Part shown: piece by piece, positions 37,207-46,616 of the stretch
Numbering within the stretch: position 1 is the first letter of the stretch
How the letters are laid out: the number at the start of each line of letters is the position of its first letter
NCBI RefSeq assembly: GCF_014207935.1
Contig: NZ_JACHLL010000003.1
Location: forward strand, 12,265 to 76,264
Direction: 5' to 3'
Length of the DNA: 64,000 nucleotides
Origin: Pseudomonas fluvialis
GTDB lineage: Bacteria > Pseudomonadota > Gammaproteobacteria > Pseudomonadales > Pseudomonadaceae
Program-made: the position numbers and the translations under genes
The notes under the pieces: model-generated
The model's input: only the letters and a program-made list of their open reading frames with translations
The model's database searches: none
What the model was told of the DNA's origin: nothing

Positions 37207-37824
37207 TTACAGGCTGAGATTGCGTACCGAGGCCTTGAGGAACTCTTTCTTGAGATCCTCATAGGTGTGTACGGCCGGGAATTGCGGAAACTCGCGAATC
37301 ACGTTATCCGGTGCATGGAACAGGATGCCAGCATGGGCCTCACTGAGCATGGTGGTGTCGTTGTACGAATCGCCGGCAGCGATCACCCGGTAGTACAGAC
37401 TCTTGAAGGCAATGACAGACTGACGCTTGGGGTCCTTCTGGCGCAGCTGGTAATCCACCACGCGATCGGTCTCATCGGTGATCAGCTTATGGCACAGCAG
37501 GGTCGGGAAGCCCAGCTGACGCATCAGCGGCTGGGAGAACTCGTAGAAGGTGTCGGACAGGATCACCACCTGGAAACGCTCACGCAACCAGTCGACGAAC
37601 TCCACGGCGCCTTCCAGCGGCTTCAGGGTCGCGATCACGTCCTGAATATCCTTGAGCTTCAGGCCATGCTCATCGAGGATGCGCAGACGCTGCTTCATCA
37701 GCACGTCGTAATCGGGAATGTCGCGGGTGGTCGCCTTCAGCGCGTCGATACCAGTTTTCTCGGCAAATGCGATCCAGATTTCCGGGACCAGCACGCCTTC
37801 CAGGTCGAGACAGGCGATTTCCAC
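37207..37824 (-). CDS. thrH: ThrH, phosphoserine phosphatase / homoserine phosphotransferase
   Basis: HAD-superfamily enzyme described in P. aeruginosa as transferring phosphate from phosphoserine to homoserine. The start is the GTG at 37824, preceded by AAGGAG, giving 205 residues, the known length. Motif I is CLDLEGVLVP at residues 5-14, where the usual DxD is DLEG, a known feature of ThrH. Motif II is VILSDTFYEF, and motif III/IV is DSYNDTTML. A longer open frame reaches 37908 but adds 28 unrelated residues. Confidence 0.95.
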   Translation of the reverse strand: MEIACLDLEGVLVPEIWIAFAEKTGIDALKATTRDIPDYDVLMKQRLRILDEHGLKLKDIQDVIATLKPLEGAVEFVDWLRERFQVVILSDTFYEFSQPLMRQLGFPTLLCHKLITDETDRVVDYQLRQKDPKRQSVIAFKSLYYRVIAAGDSYNDTTMLSEAHAGILFHAPDNVIREFPQFPAVHTYEDLKKEFLKASVRNLSL

Positions 37825-38016
37825 AGGCGACTCCTTGAACGAGGTAATGAAAGAAGGCGGCACTCTAGCGACTCGCCTGCCGCAGTGCAACGCGTGGCTT
37901 ATACCCAAAGCATAAGGTCACCGTTAGCTATCGTTATTTAGGAATATAAAGCGGCTTTGCTACCATCGCACCCACGAAAGCGCCGCGCACAGGCGCCAGT
38001 GATAAGGAAACGCCTG

Positions 38017-38751
38017 ATGAGCCAACCCTTCAACGCCGCCGAGCTGGCTGCCAGTTACGCCAGCAAGTCGCCGCAAGACATCCTCAAACTCGCCTTCGAG
38101 CATTTCGGTGACGAGCTGTGGATTTCCTTCAGCGGTGCCGAAGACGTGGTGCTGGTCGACATGGCCTGGAAGCTGAACAAAAACGTCAAGGTGTTCAGCC
38201 TGGACACCGGTCGCCTGCATCCTGAGACCTACCGTTTCATCGAGCAGGTCCGTGAACACTACGGCATCGCCATTGAAGTGCTGTCGCCGGAAGCCGCAGC
38301 CGTCGAAGCACTGGTGAAGGACAAGGGCCTCTTCAGCTTTTACAAGGATGGCCACGGCGAATGCTGCGGCGTGCGCAAGATCGCCCCGCTCAAGCGCAAA
38401 CTGGCTACGGTCAAGGCCTGGGCCACCGGCCAGCGCCGCGACCAGAGCCCCGGCACACGCAGCCAGGTGGCCGTATTCGAACTGGATGCGGCCTTCTCGA
38501 CGCCGGAACATCCCCTGTACAAGTTCAACCCGCTGGCCCAGATGAGCAGCGAGGAAGTCTGGGGCTACATCCGCATGCTGGAGCTGCCCTACAACCCACT
38601 GCACGAGCGCGGCTTCATCAGCATCGGCTGCGAGCCCTGCACCCGCCCGGTGCTGCCCAACCAGCATGAGCGCGAAGGCCGCTGGTGGTGGGAGGAAGCC
38701 ACGCACAAAGAGTGTGGCCTGCACGCCGGCAACCTGATTACTAAAGGTTGA
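38017..38751 (+). CDS. cysH: assimilatory APS reductase CysH
   Basis: Reduces adenosine 5'-phosphosulfate to sulfite in cysteine synthesis. From the ATG at 38017 the protein is 244 aa. P-loop-like [10 protein letters not shown] is at 37-46. The four cysteines for a [4Fe-4S] cluster, C116, C117, C205 and C208, mark the APS-type enzyme, unlike the cluster-free PAPS reductase of enterics. The catalytic cysteine is C233 in KECGLH. CysB, the regulator of cys genes, is encoded convergently nearby. AAGGAAACGCCTG gives a ribosome-binding site. The AT-rich leader 37925-37965 may bind CysB. Confidence 0.96.
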   Translation: MSQPFNAAELAASYASKSPQDILKLAFEHFGDELWISFSGAEDVVLVDMAWKLNKNVKVFSLDTGRLHPETYRFIEQVREHYGIAIEVLSPEAAAVEALVKDKGLFSFYKDGHGECCGVRKIAPLKRKLATVKAWATGQRRDQSPGTRSQVAVFELDAAFSTPEHPLYKFNPLAQMSSEEVWGYIRMLELPYNPLHERGFISIGCEPCTRPVLPNQHEREGRWWWEEATHKECGLHAGNLITKG

Positions 38752-38763
38752 TCGAGTGCCATG

Positions 38764-38791
38764 AAAAAGCCCGGCCTAGGCCGGGCTTTTT
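38764..38791. terminator. bidirectional terminator between cysH and cysB
   Basis: A perfect 28-base palindrome with core CCCGGCCTAGGCCGGG, nearly the same as the oprF terminator at 5625-5650, between convergent genes. Confidence 0.93.
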
Positions 38792-38807
38792 GTTGCGCAG
38801 AAGAACC

Positions 38808-39830
<1,023 letters not shown>

Positions 39831-39834
39831 TTAT

Positions 39835-39850
39835 AACCATATTAATGGTT
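39835..39850. promoter_or_regulatory. AT-rich palindrome upstream of cysB
   Basis: AACCAT-ATTA-ATGGTT is a 16-base palindrome with 6-base arms, about 55 bases upstream of the cysB ATG. CysB is known to repress its own gene in enterics, and its sites are AT-rich, so this is a candidate autoregulatory site, by inference. Confidence 0.45.
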
Positions 39851-39907
39851 TAACCAGTAAAGCTAGTCGCTTTTTTTTATTCTGCTTGCCGTCCGTCCGA
39901 CGACCTA

Positions 39908-40408
39908 TCAGAAATCCCCGCGCCCGCGGTGCTGCAGCATGGGCACCAGGTACACCGGCACCTCGGCCAGCTGCAGCAAGCGCAGAGCCGTTCGGCCCAG
40001 CGGCGCATCCCAGGCGGTGCCGTGGCTGTGGCTTCCCGCCACCACCAGCTCCACGCCCAATCGATTGGCCTCATCGAGAATCACCTGTGGCGGATCACCC
40101 TGGACCACTTGCAACGAAGCAATCAGTTGCATGTCCTGCCCGGCGTCCTGCATTTCCTCGCGAAAGCTTTCCAGCACACGCTGGCGGATACTCTCCAGCA
40201 CCACCTGCATGCCCTTCTCGCGCAACTCGCGCAAACGCGTTTCCTCGACATAGGTCTGCAACACCGACTCGGCAAACAGACTGAGTGGCTCCACGGCATG
40301 CACCACATGCAACTGGGCGCCGAATGACCGCGCCAGACTCAGAGCGTGCTGCAGGACGTAGGGCGAATACAGGCCCAGATCAGTGGCATACAGGATCGAC
40401 TGCACCAT
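39908..40408 (-). CDS. universal stress protein family member
   Basis: A 166-residue UspA-fold protein. The N-terminus ILYATDLG and the C-terminal ATP-binding motif G-x2-G-x9-G-(S/T), seen as GSHSHGTAWDAPLGRTA, indicate the nucleotide-binding subgroup. Members help in stasis and oxidant or anaerobic survival. It is transcribed in the same direction as cysB, 125 bases upstream of it, with the cysB promoter between them. Confidence 0.9.
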   Translation of the reverse strand: MVQSILYATDLGLYSPYVLQHALSLARSFGAQLHVVHAVEPLSLFAESVLQTYVEETRLRELREKGMQVVLESIRQRVLESFREEMQDAGQDMQLIASLQVVQGDPPQVILDEANRLGVELVVAGSHSHGTAWDAPLGRTALRLLQLAEVPVYLVPMLQHRGRGDF

Positions 40409-40447
40409 GTGACTTCCTTAACTACCAACGTGGCTTCTACAGGGTAG

Positions 40448-41353
40448 TCAGCCCTGCTCGCTATTGCTGATGCCGTGGGGCACATGACCAGTTGGTACAA
40501 CACCGCGGGCCTTCTCGCAGTGGCCCAGCTGATCATCGAAAAACACGTCGGCAGCAAAAGCCTCGAGGAACCCCGACTTGTCCAGGCCACCGAGAAACAG
40601 CGACTCATCCAGACGGATGTCCCAGTCGCGCAGGGTGCGAATCACCCGCTCGTGGGCAGGCGCCGAACGCGCCGTGACCAATGCCGTGCGAATCGGACAA
40701 GCCTCTATCGGAAAGGCCTGCTGCAACCGGTTCAGGGCGGCCAGAAAGGGTTTGAACGGCCCGCCCGCCAGCGGCTGGTGCGCTGCCTGACGCTCACTAC
40801 GCTGGAAAGCATCCAGCCCGCTCTGCTGGTAGACCCGCTCGGACTCATCGGAAAACAGCACGGCATCGCCGTCGAAGGCAATGCGCAGCTCACCACTGTC
40901 GGCCCGGCGACTGCCACCGGAAAGGATGGTCGCCGCGGCAAAACCAGCGGCCAGCGCGTTGCGCACATCCTCGGCATGGGTCGATAGAAACAGATGGCAG
41001 CCAAACGCCGCCAGATAGGGATAGGGACTGCGCCCCCCCACGAATGCCGCACGGGAGATCGGCAGGCCATGCTGCTGGATCGAATTGAATGCGCGCAGGC
41101 CCGTATCGGCGCTGTTGCGCGACACCAGGATCACCTCGGTACGCGCTTCACCGCTCGGAGGGTTGAGCGCCAGCAGTTTCTGCACCAGCGGAAAGGCCTC
41201 GCCAGGCTGCAGACACTCATCCTCATGCTCGATCTGATACTGCCGGTAGGCTTCGATGCCCTCTGTCTCATAGACCCGGTGACTGGCACTCAAGTCGAAC
41301 AAGGCACTCGAGGAAATCGCCACCACCAGTTTGTCGCCCAATCCCTTGGCCAT
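40448..41353 (-). CDS. 5'-nucleotidase, bacterial NT5 family
   Basis: A 301-residue cytoplasmic protein of the family annotated as 5'-nucleotidase (NT5_bac). It has an internally repeated HAD-like plan: two segments read VVAISSSALFDL / IAFDGDAVLF and TEVILVSRNSADTGLRAFN / RTALVTARSAPAHERVIRT. DGDAVLF probably carries the nucleophilic aspartate. The activity is assigned from the family only. GGAGCCTGATC precedes the ATG. It is 12 bases after the ketopantoate-reductase-like gene, so they are likely co-transcribed. Confidence 0.82.
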   Translation of the reverse strand: MAKGLGDKLVVAISSSALFDLSASHRVYETEGIEAYRQYQIEHEDECLQPGEAFPLVQKLLALNPPSGEARTEVILVSRNSADTGLRAFNSIQQHGLPISRAAFVGGRSPYPYLAAFGCHLFLSTHAEDVRNALAAGFAAATILSGGSRRADSGELRIAFDGDAVLFSDESERVYQQSGLDAFQRSERQAAHQPLAGGPFKPFLAALNRLQQAFPIEACPIRTALVTARSAPAHERVIRTLRDWDIRLDESLFLGGLDKSGFLEAFAADVFFDDQLGHCEKARGVVPTGHVPHGISNSEQG

Positions 41354-41365
41354 GATCAGGCTCCT

Positions 41366-42301
41366 TCAGCGCGCTTCGAGGAAGCGCAGGCTTTGCAGCA
41401 GCATGCGCGTCTGCGGCATGCGTACGCCCGCGGCGGCCGCAGCGGCAAGCGGTGCAGCATAAACCGCGTCTAGCTCCATCACCCGGCCCAGTTGCCAGTC
41501 GTGGTACATGCTCGGCAGATAATCCGGCATGCGGTCGGTCGCCAGCAGCAGCTTGTCCGCCAAGCCCTCCGGCAACGCATGACCAGAGGCGGCGGCCGCT
41601 GCGATCACCTCTTCCATCAGGCTGGCAATCAGGGCACGACTATCGGCCTGCTGCATCATGGCTGCCGTACCGCTGTTGAGCAGCACGGAAAGCCCGTTAT
41701 AGGGAACGTTCCACACCAGCTTCTGCCAACGCGCCTGCGCCAGATTGGCGACCGGATTGGCCTCGATAGCAGCCTGTCGCAGCAGTGCCACGCCTTCGGC
41801 GAGCACAGCCTCGCCATCACCGGGGCCCGAGTGGTAGCCCAGATTGATGCCGCCATAAGCCTGATGCACGATCTGCCCGGCGGCAGCACGGTGCACGCAG
41901 ATGAAACACAGGCCGCCCAGCAGATGCAGGGAATCCGGCAGCAGCGGGCGCAGCGCCTCTTCCACAGCCAACCCATTTTGCAGCAACACCACCTTGGCTC
42001 CGGGTGCGGCAATCTGCACCAGCAGTGGGGCCAGCTCGGCGTTACTGGTGGTCTTGGCTCCCACCAGCAGCCAATCGCACGCCGGCATGCTGGCCGCATC
42101 GGCATAGACCTGCAGGTTGCTCAGATGCAGCTGGCCATGCACCACACTGTCGAGTCGCAGGCCCTGTTCAGCTACAACGGCGTAGTCGCTGCGCAAGAGA
42201 AAATGGACATCCAGACCGGCACGGGCCAGCAGTATGCCGTAATAACCGCCAATCGCCCCGGCACCAATGATGCCGATCCGCGGCGAGCGTTGTTCAACCA
42301 T
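41366..42301 (-). CDS. 2-dehydropantoate 2-reductase family protein
   Basis: NADPH-dependent oxidoreductase of the PanE/ApbA family, 311 aa from the ATG at 42301, which follows GAGGAG. The Rossmann motif GIIGAGAIGGYYG is at residues 9-21, and the central NAD-fold ends in VLLQNGL; K in RWQKLVWNVPYN is the catalytic lysine. Pseudomonas usually carries more than one homologue, so this copy may act on another keto-acid. It overlaps the stop of the upstream thioredoxin-like gene (TGATG). Confidence 0.9.
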   Translation of the reverse strand: MVEQRSPRIGIIGAGAIGGYYGILLARAGLDVHFLLRSDYAVVAEQGLRLDSVVHGQLHLSNLQVYADAASMPACDWLLVGAKTTSNAELAPLLVQIAAPGAKVVLLQNGLAVEEALRPLLPDSLHLLGGLCFICVHRAAAGQIVHQAYGGINLGYHSGPGDGEAVLAEGVALLRQAAIEANPVANLAQARWQKLVWNVPYNGLSVLLNSGTAAMMQQADSRALIASLMEEVIAAAAASGHALPEGLADKLLLATDRMPDYLPSMYHDWQLGRVMELDAVYAAPLAAAAAAGVRMPQTRMLLQSLRFLEAR

Positions 42302-42636
42302 CAGGGAAGCTCCTCGGCTGGCTGTTGCCACTGCACGGCCAGCGCCTTGACCAGCGAGTCGCCACGCAGAGCTGCGCGCACCTCGCCAAAAAAATGACCA
42401 TCACGGACCAGAAACAGAGCTGGCAGATGGAAAACCTCGTAACGACTGACCAATCCCTGACTCTCGCCGGCATCGATCCAGATCAATCGCTGAACGGGCA
42501 GCGCCTGTTTAGGCAACCACTGCTCCAGAAAACGGCAACTGGCACAACCCATGCTGGTAAAGATCACCAGCGAGGCGCCCGGCAGATCCAGTAACTGGCG
42601 ATCGGCATCCAGATCCGACAGCCGCAGATTAGCCAC
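42301..42636 (-). CDS. thioredoxin-like protein
   Basis: A small thioredoxin-fold protein, 111 aa from the GTG at 42636. The active-site motif is CASC in TSMGCASCRFLEQWLP, a CxxC different from the usual CGPC, and the cis-proline loop is FHLPALFLV. There is no signal peptide, so it is cytoplasmic. The longer ATG at 42687 would overlap the start of the divergent PilZ gene by two bases and adds 17 residues without similarity to the fold; neither start has a strong ribosome-binding site. Coupled to the PanE-like gene downstream. Confidence 0.75.
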   Translation of the reverse strand: MANLRLSDLDADRQLLDLPGASLVIFTSMGCASCRFLEQWLPKQALPVQRLIWIDAGESQGLVSRYEVFHLPALFLVRDGHFFGEVRAALRGDSLVKALAVQWQQPAEELP

Positions 42637-42685
42637 TATACTGACATCACCGCCTTGCGTTTGTCGGCACTCGGAGTACGCCGCC

Positions 42686-43099
42686 ATGCGTCAATACCTG
42701 CGTCACCCTACAGAAATGCCGGTGGAGCTGATTGCCCGCAAGCAGCAGGTGCACCAGCAGCTCAACAATATCAGTCTCGGTGGGGTTGCCTGCAACTCGC
42801 AGCGCAACTTCAAACGCGGCCTCTGGGTCGAGCTGCACGTGCCCCTACTCGGCAGCGAAGCCCACTACAGCGGCGTGATTGCCTGGTGCCGCAAGCGCGC
42901 CAGCGACTATCTGGTGGGCATCGCCTTCACCGACGAAGACAACCTGTTCCGCGCACGCATGGTCGAACAGGTCTGCCAGATCGAGTGCTATCGCCTGCAA
43001 CGCGAAGCCGAAGTCGGCCACAGCCTACCGATAGAAGAGGTCGCCCGCGACTGGATTGCCTTGCACGGCGCAGCGTTTGCGGCATCCGGCCACGCCTGA
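42686..43099 (+). CDS. PilZ-domain cyclic-di-GMP receptor
   Basis: A single-domain PilZ protein of 137 residues. Both halves of the c-di-GMP signature are present: RxxxR at R2-R6 (RQYLR) and the N-x-S-x-x-G form NISLGG at 28-33. It should therefore bind the nucleotide. No output domain is fused, so it must act through a partner. GGAG lies upstream of the ATG at 42686. It is divergent from the thioredoxin-like gene and is followed by the DAHP synthase gene on the same strand. Confidence 0.9.
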   Translation: MRQYLRHPTEMPVELIARKQQVHQQLNNISLGGVACNSQRNFKRGLWVELHVPLLGSEAHYSGVIAWCRKRASDYLVGIAFTDEDNLFRARMVEQVCQIECYRLQREAEVGHSLPIEEVARDWIALHGAAFAASGHA

Positions 43100-43217
43100 A
43101 GCCCGCCCTGCCCATTGTTTCCGCCCGCCCGACGCGCTAAGGTTCGGCCTTCCCCGCAGCGCCCGTCGTGCTGTGCTCCGCCGCGCGGGGAGGCTGGCGG
43201 CCGGCATCCGTGACCTG

Positions 43218-44303
43218 ATGAGTACCCCGATGGCTGATTTACCGATTGACGACCTTAACGTTGCCTCGAATGAAACCCTGATCACTCCCGAGCAACTTAA
43301 GCGCGAAATCCCCCTGAGCGATGCAGCGCTCAAGACCGTTGCCCATGGCCGCCAGGTCGTTCGCGACATCCTTGATGGCAAGGATCACCGCCTGTTCGTG
43401 GTGATCGGTCCATGCTCGATCCATGACCTCAAAGCCGCCAAGGAATACGCCGAGCGCCTCAAGGTTCTGGCCGCCGAAGTCTCCGACACCCTGTTCCTGG
43501 TGATGCGCGTTTACTTCGAGAAGCCGCGTACCACGGTCGGTTGGAAAGGCCTGATCAACGATCCGTATCTGGATGACTCGTTCAAGATTCAGGACGGCCT
43601 GCACATCGGTCGCCAACTGCTGCGCGACCTCGCTGAAATGGGTCTGCCGACCGCTACCGAAGCCCTCGACCCGATTTCCCCGCAGTACCTGCAGGACCTG
43701 ATCAGCTGGTCGGCGATTGGCGCACGCACTACCGAATCGCAGACTCACCGCGAGATGGCTTCCGGCCTGTCCTCGGCCGTGGGCTTCAAGAACGGCACCG
43801 ACGGCAGCCTGACGGTCGCCATCAACGCGCTGCAATCGGTTTCCAGCCCGCATCGCTTCCTCGGCATCAATCAGCTGGGTGGCGTCTCCATCGTCACCAC
43901 CAAAGGCAACCCTTACGGCCACGTGGTTCTGCGCGGCGGCAATGGCAAGCCGAACTATGACTCGGTCAGTATCGCGCTCTGCGAGCAGGAGCTGAGCAAG
44001 GCCAAGATCAAGGCCAACATCATGGTCGATTGCAGCCACGCCAACTCCAACAAGGACCCGGCCTTGCAGCCACTGGTGATGGACAACGTCGCCAATCAGA
44101 TTCTCGAAGGCAACAACTCGATCGTCGGCCTGATGGTGGAAAGTCACCTCGGCTGGGGCAGCCAGCCCATTCCGAAGGATCTGTGCCAACTGCAATACGG
44201 TGTTTCGATCACCGACGCCTGCATCGATTGGGAAGCTACCGAGAAGAGCGTGCGCAGCATGCACGCCAAACTCAAGGACGTACTGCCCAAACGTCAGCGC
44301 TGA
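43218..44303 (+). CDS. DAHP synthase, class I
   Basis: 3-deoxy-7-phosphoheptulonate synthase (class I, AroF/G/H type), the first step of the shikimate pathway. Family segments include VIGPCSIHDLKAAKEYAERL, RVYFEKPRTTVGWKGLINDP, ALDPISPQYLQDL, GARTTESQTHREMASGLS and NIMVDCSHANSNKDP. The likely start is ATG 43218 (361 aa) or ATG 43230 (357 aa, MADLPIDDLNV, closest to relatives); neither has a strong ribosome-binding site. The feedback-inhibitor class (Tyr, Phe or Trp) cannot be read with confidence. A terminator follows. Confidence 0.94.
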   Translation: MSTPMADLPIDDLNVASNETLITPEQLKREIPLSDAALKTVAHGRQVVRDILDGKDHRLFVVIGPCSIHDLKAAKEYAERLKVLAAEVSDTLFLVMRVYFEKPRTTVGWKGLINDPYLDDSFKIQDGLHIGRQLLRDLAEMGLPTATEALDPISPQYLQDLISWSAIGARTTESQTHREMASGLSSAVGFKNGTDGSLTVAINALQSVSSPHRFLGINQLGGVSIVTTKGNPYGHVVLRGGNGKPNYDSVSIALCEQELSKAKIKANIMVDCSHANSNKDPALQPLVMDNVANQILEGNNSIVGLMVESHLGWGSQPIPKDLCQLQYGVSITDACIDWEATEKSVRSMHAKLKDVLPKRQR

Positions 44304-44318
44304 GTTTTCTGCAGGCAC

Positions 44319-44347
44319 AAAAAAACCGGGCAATGCCCGGTTTTTTT
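44319..44347. terminator. bidirectional terminator after the DAHP synthase gene
   Basis: AAAAAAACCGGGCA-AT-TGCCCGGTTTTTTT-type hairpin (stem ACCGGGC/GCCCGGT), between convergent genes. Confidence 0.93.
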
Positions 44348-44358
44348 GTGCCTCAGCC

Positions 44359-44637
44359 TCAGGCCGGCGGATGCCGGTCACGCCGTTGCATGTAACGTTC
44401 GACGTAGGAGCAGGAAGGAATGACGCTGTAGCCCATGCGTTCGGCGTAATCCAGAGCATGCTCGGTCAGGTGCGCGGCGATACCCCGCCCACGCAAGTCA
44501 TTGGGTACAAAGGTGCGATAGAAATCCAGGGTCTGCTTGCCCAAGTCCATGTAGGCCAGATAGGCGCGATGACCATCCACCACCAACTCGAACTGGTGTT
44601 TGATCACATCATGCTCAATGGGCAGGCTTTGCTTCAT
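44359..44637 (-). CDS. small GNAT acetyltransferase (YjdJ-like)
   Basis: A 92-residue single-domain GNAT protein. The acetyl-CoA loop is RGRGIAAHLTEHAL, and the C-terminal SCSYVERYMQR contains the cysteine of the short 'CG'-motif acetyltransferase family (YjdJ/Gtn). It is only the core GNAT fold, so substrate binding is not predictable. ATG at 44637 follows GGAGG; the GTG at 44649 would sit right against it. It is 18 bases downstream of the large unknown membrane-anchored gene and is probably in one operon with it. Confidence 0.82.
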   Translation of the reverse strand: MKQSLPIEHDVIKHQFELVVDGHRAYLAYMDLGKQTLDFYRTFVPNDLRGRGIAAHLTEHALDYAERMGYSVIPSCSYVERYMQRRDRHPPA

Positions 44638-44655
44638 CGCGCCTCTCACCTCCGC

Positions 44656-45924
44656 TCAGAAATTCACTCGAACCTTGTCGATCTTGTCCAGCCGCAGGAA
44701 CATCTCGGCACTACCTGCCCCAAACTGAACCGTCAGGTAAGCCCTGCCATTCTCCACCTTGTGCAGGATGCCTTGGTAATAGGTGCCATCATAGGTGAGA
44801 AACTGCAAGCGTTTACCGGCATATTGCGCCAAATGCTCCACCGGCACGAAGTCATATTGGGACGAGTTCTCGCGAGACGATTGCGACTCCTCGGCCACCA
44901 CCTTCTCCAGCGCCCCCATCTCGCGAATCTGCCCCGGATCGACCCAGGCAAAGCTCAATGGCTGTACCGATTCCTGGTTGATCAACAGCACCGGATTGAC
45001 CATCTGCAGCACATCCTTGGCCTCGAAGAACTGCAAGCCATCCCAGGCCATGCCTTCGGTAGGATTGATTTCCAGACGCAACGACTGCGGATCCTTGAGA
45101 TAGCGCGCATAGGCATCAAGCACCGGCTGATCAAGGCCGACGCGCTGGCTACGCAGCACCGCATCGAACTTGGCCAATGCGGTCTGCTGGTACTCCGCCT
45201 CGCTCTGCCCCAGCTTGCCAGCGCAGAAAGCCTGCACCTTGCGCAGGTACTGGTTGTCATTCATCTCGAACGTCATCGAGGAAACCCGCGGCGGATTCAT
45301 GCGCAGATCGCCCGGATTATCCGAGACGTTGATCAGCGCCATGCTCAGACGGGTTTCCAGCATATCGCGCGTGTCGGCGAGCAGGTTGAAGGTGAGCTTC
45401 TGCGCACCAGGCTCCAGCCGATAGGAAAACTCGGCATCCGTTTCCAGGGTGCGATAGCCCATGTCCAGCAGCTCGACCGTGCCGATGTGCTTGATCTTGC
45501 CGCAGCTGACTTCACTCATGGCGGTGAACACGCTGCGCTCGGCCGGTGCATCGTAAAGCGTCTGCATGAAAGGACCATGCACTTCCAGGGCAATACCCTT
45601 GAGATCGATGGCCATCTGCTCTGGAAACTTGCCCTGTTCCAGACGCTCCTTGAAGCGCAACAGCTCGCCGAGCCCATTGAACTTGAGCTGGGCATGCTCG
45701 ATGGTGACGCTGTCGCGCGCCATCGGCACCCGAACTTGCAATCCCTCGAGCCCTACACGGCCATCAAAGGATGACGTGACCCCTCGGTAAGTGATCTCGG
45801 CAAACGGCTGCAGGCTATTGGCAGCCTCTTCCATGATGTTGCGCACCGACCACCAGAGTGACAGCTTGATCAACAGTGCAACGGCGACTACAGCCAGTAC
45901 CAGCCACTTGATAAGTTTCGACAT
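44656..45924 (-). CDS. unknown membrane-anchored protein, 422 aa
   Basis: I do not recognise this protein. Residues 5-27 (KWLVLAVVAVALLIKLSLWW) form one N-terminal transmembrane helix, and the remaining approx. 395 residues should lie in the periplasm. They contain beta-rich patterns such as FDGRVGLEGLQVRVP and VTIEHAQLKF that recall AsmA-type lipid-transport proteins, although the family match is not secure. The C-terminal 70 residues look like a small beta-barrel (KRLQFLTYDGTYYQGILHKV). It is followed by the GNAT gene. Confidence 0.6.
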   Translation of the reverse strand: MSKLIKWLVLAVVAVALLIKLSLWWSVRNIMEEAANSLQPFAEITYRGVTSSFDGRVGLEGLQVRVPMARDSVTIEHAQLKFNGLGELLRFKERLEQGKFPEQMAIDLKGIALEVHGPFMQTLYDAPAERSVFTAMSEVSCGKIKHIGTVELLDMGYRTLETDAEFSYRLEPGAQKLTFNLLADTRDMLETRLSMALINVSDNPGDLRMNPPRVSSMTFEMNDNQYLRKVQAFCAGKLGQSEAEYQQTALAKFDAVLRSQRVGLDQPVLDAYARYLKDPQSLRLEINPTEGMAWDGLQFFEAKDVLQMVNPVLLINQESVQPLSFAWVDPGQIREMGALEKVVAEESQSSRENSSQYDFVPVEHLAQYAGKRLQFLTYDGTYYQGILHKVENGRAYLTVQFGAGSAEMFLRLDKIDKVRVNF

Positions 45925-46252
45925 GCAAGTCTTCCCTGATGATGTTTCGCAACAATTGCGCTGACGCCAAGCCTATCAGGCGCAGGCAACTGCAGCCACG
46001 CCCCTTGAGCCATCTAAACAGCAACGCACGCAGCTGCTCGGCAACACTGAACAAACTTTGCTCAGTTTGGATGTTTATTGAACAACCCACCCACAACACA
46101 TTCACAATGTCGGCAGACAACTCAAAAAAAACAGCGTGTAGTTACTGCTGTCGGTTTACTTACGACAACTAACGGGTACTATGTAGGCCGGCAAATTTCC
46201 CAGCCTTGGGGAATTGCTTTTTATGGAAAAAGTCCACCTTAAGGGGAAACCA
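45925..46252. promoter_or_regulatory. oprI upstream region with sigma-70 type promoter
   Basis: AT-rich leader of the oprI gene. A promoter is visible at 46155-46182: TTTACT, 16 bases, TACTAT. AT-rich tracts such as AAAAAAAAC at 46125 may act as an UP-element. The 5' part (45925-46100) could also carry the promoter for the divergent unknown gene at 45924, but I see no clear pair of hexamers there. No open frame of interest. Confidence 0.55.
46155..46182 (+). promoter_or_regulatory. oprI promoter
   Basis: -35 TTTACT (46155-46160), 16-base spacer, -10 TACTAT (46177-46182), about 70 bases upstream of the oprI ATG. Four of six bases match the consensus in each hexamer. High expression of this very abundant lipoprotein fits, but the start site is inferred. 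Confidence 0.5.
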
Positions 46253-46498
46253 ATGAACAACGTTCTGAAATTCTCTGCTCTGGCCCTGGCCGCTGCTCTG
46301 GCTACCGGCTGTGCTTCCAGCGAAACCGAAGCCCGTCTGACCGCTGTTGAAGACTCCGCTGCCCGCGCTCAAGCTCGTGCTGACGAAGCCTACAACAAGG
46401 CCGACGAAGCTCTGGCCGCTGCTCAGAAAGCCCAGCAGACTGCTGACGAGGCTAACGAGCGCGCTCTGCGCATGCTGGAAAAAGCCAGCCGCAAGTAA
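46253..46498 (+). CDS. oprI: major outer-membrane lipoprotein OprI
   Basis: The Pseudomonas counterpart of the Braun lipoprotein Lpp, 81 aa. The lipobox LATGC ends in the lipidated cysteine C20; the rest is a heptad-patterned coiled coil ([20 protein letters not shown]) of the trimeric type, ending in the sequence KASRK whose last lysine is the residue linked to peptidoglycan in Lpp. It is two residues shorter than the P. aeruginosa form I recall, in the segment right after the lipobox. AAGGGG precedes the ATG. An L,D-transpeptidase gene follows on the opposite strand. Confidence 0.97.
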   Translation: MNNVLKFSALALAAALATGCASSETEARLTAVEDSAARAQARADEAYNKADEALAAAQKAQQTADEANERALRMLEKASRK

Positions 46499-46520
46499 TA
46501 GCCCCTCAGGCTATCTTGTG

Positions 46521-46550
46521 AAACCGACCCAGCAATGGGTCGGTTTTTTT
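46521..46550. terminator. oprI terminator
   Basis: Stem AAACCGACCC / GGGTCGGTTT with loop AGCAAT and TTTTTTT after it, 23 bases past the oprI stop. Confidence 0.93.
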
Positions 46551-46576
46551 ATGCCTGACATTTTTCACCAGGCATG

Positions 46577-46603
46577 AAAAAGCCCGCACTAGGCGGGCTT
46601 TTT
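46577..46603. terminator. terminator for the L,D-transpeptidase gene
   Basis: AAAAAGCCCGC-ACTAG-GCGGGCTTTTT hairpin. It lies in tandem with the oprI terminator and serves the minus-strand gene that ends at 46617. Confidence 0.9.
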
Positions 46604-46616
46604 ACTCAGGACAGGA

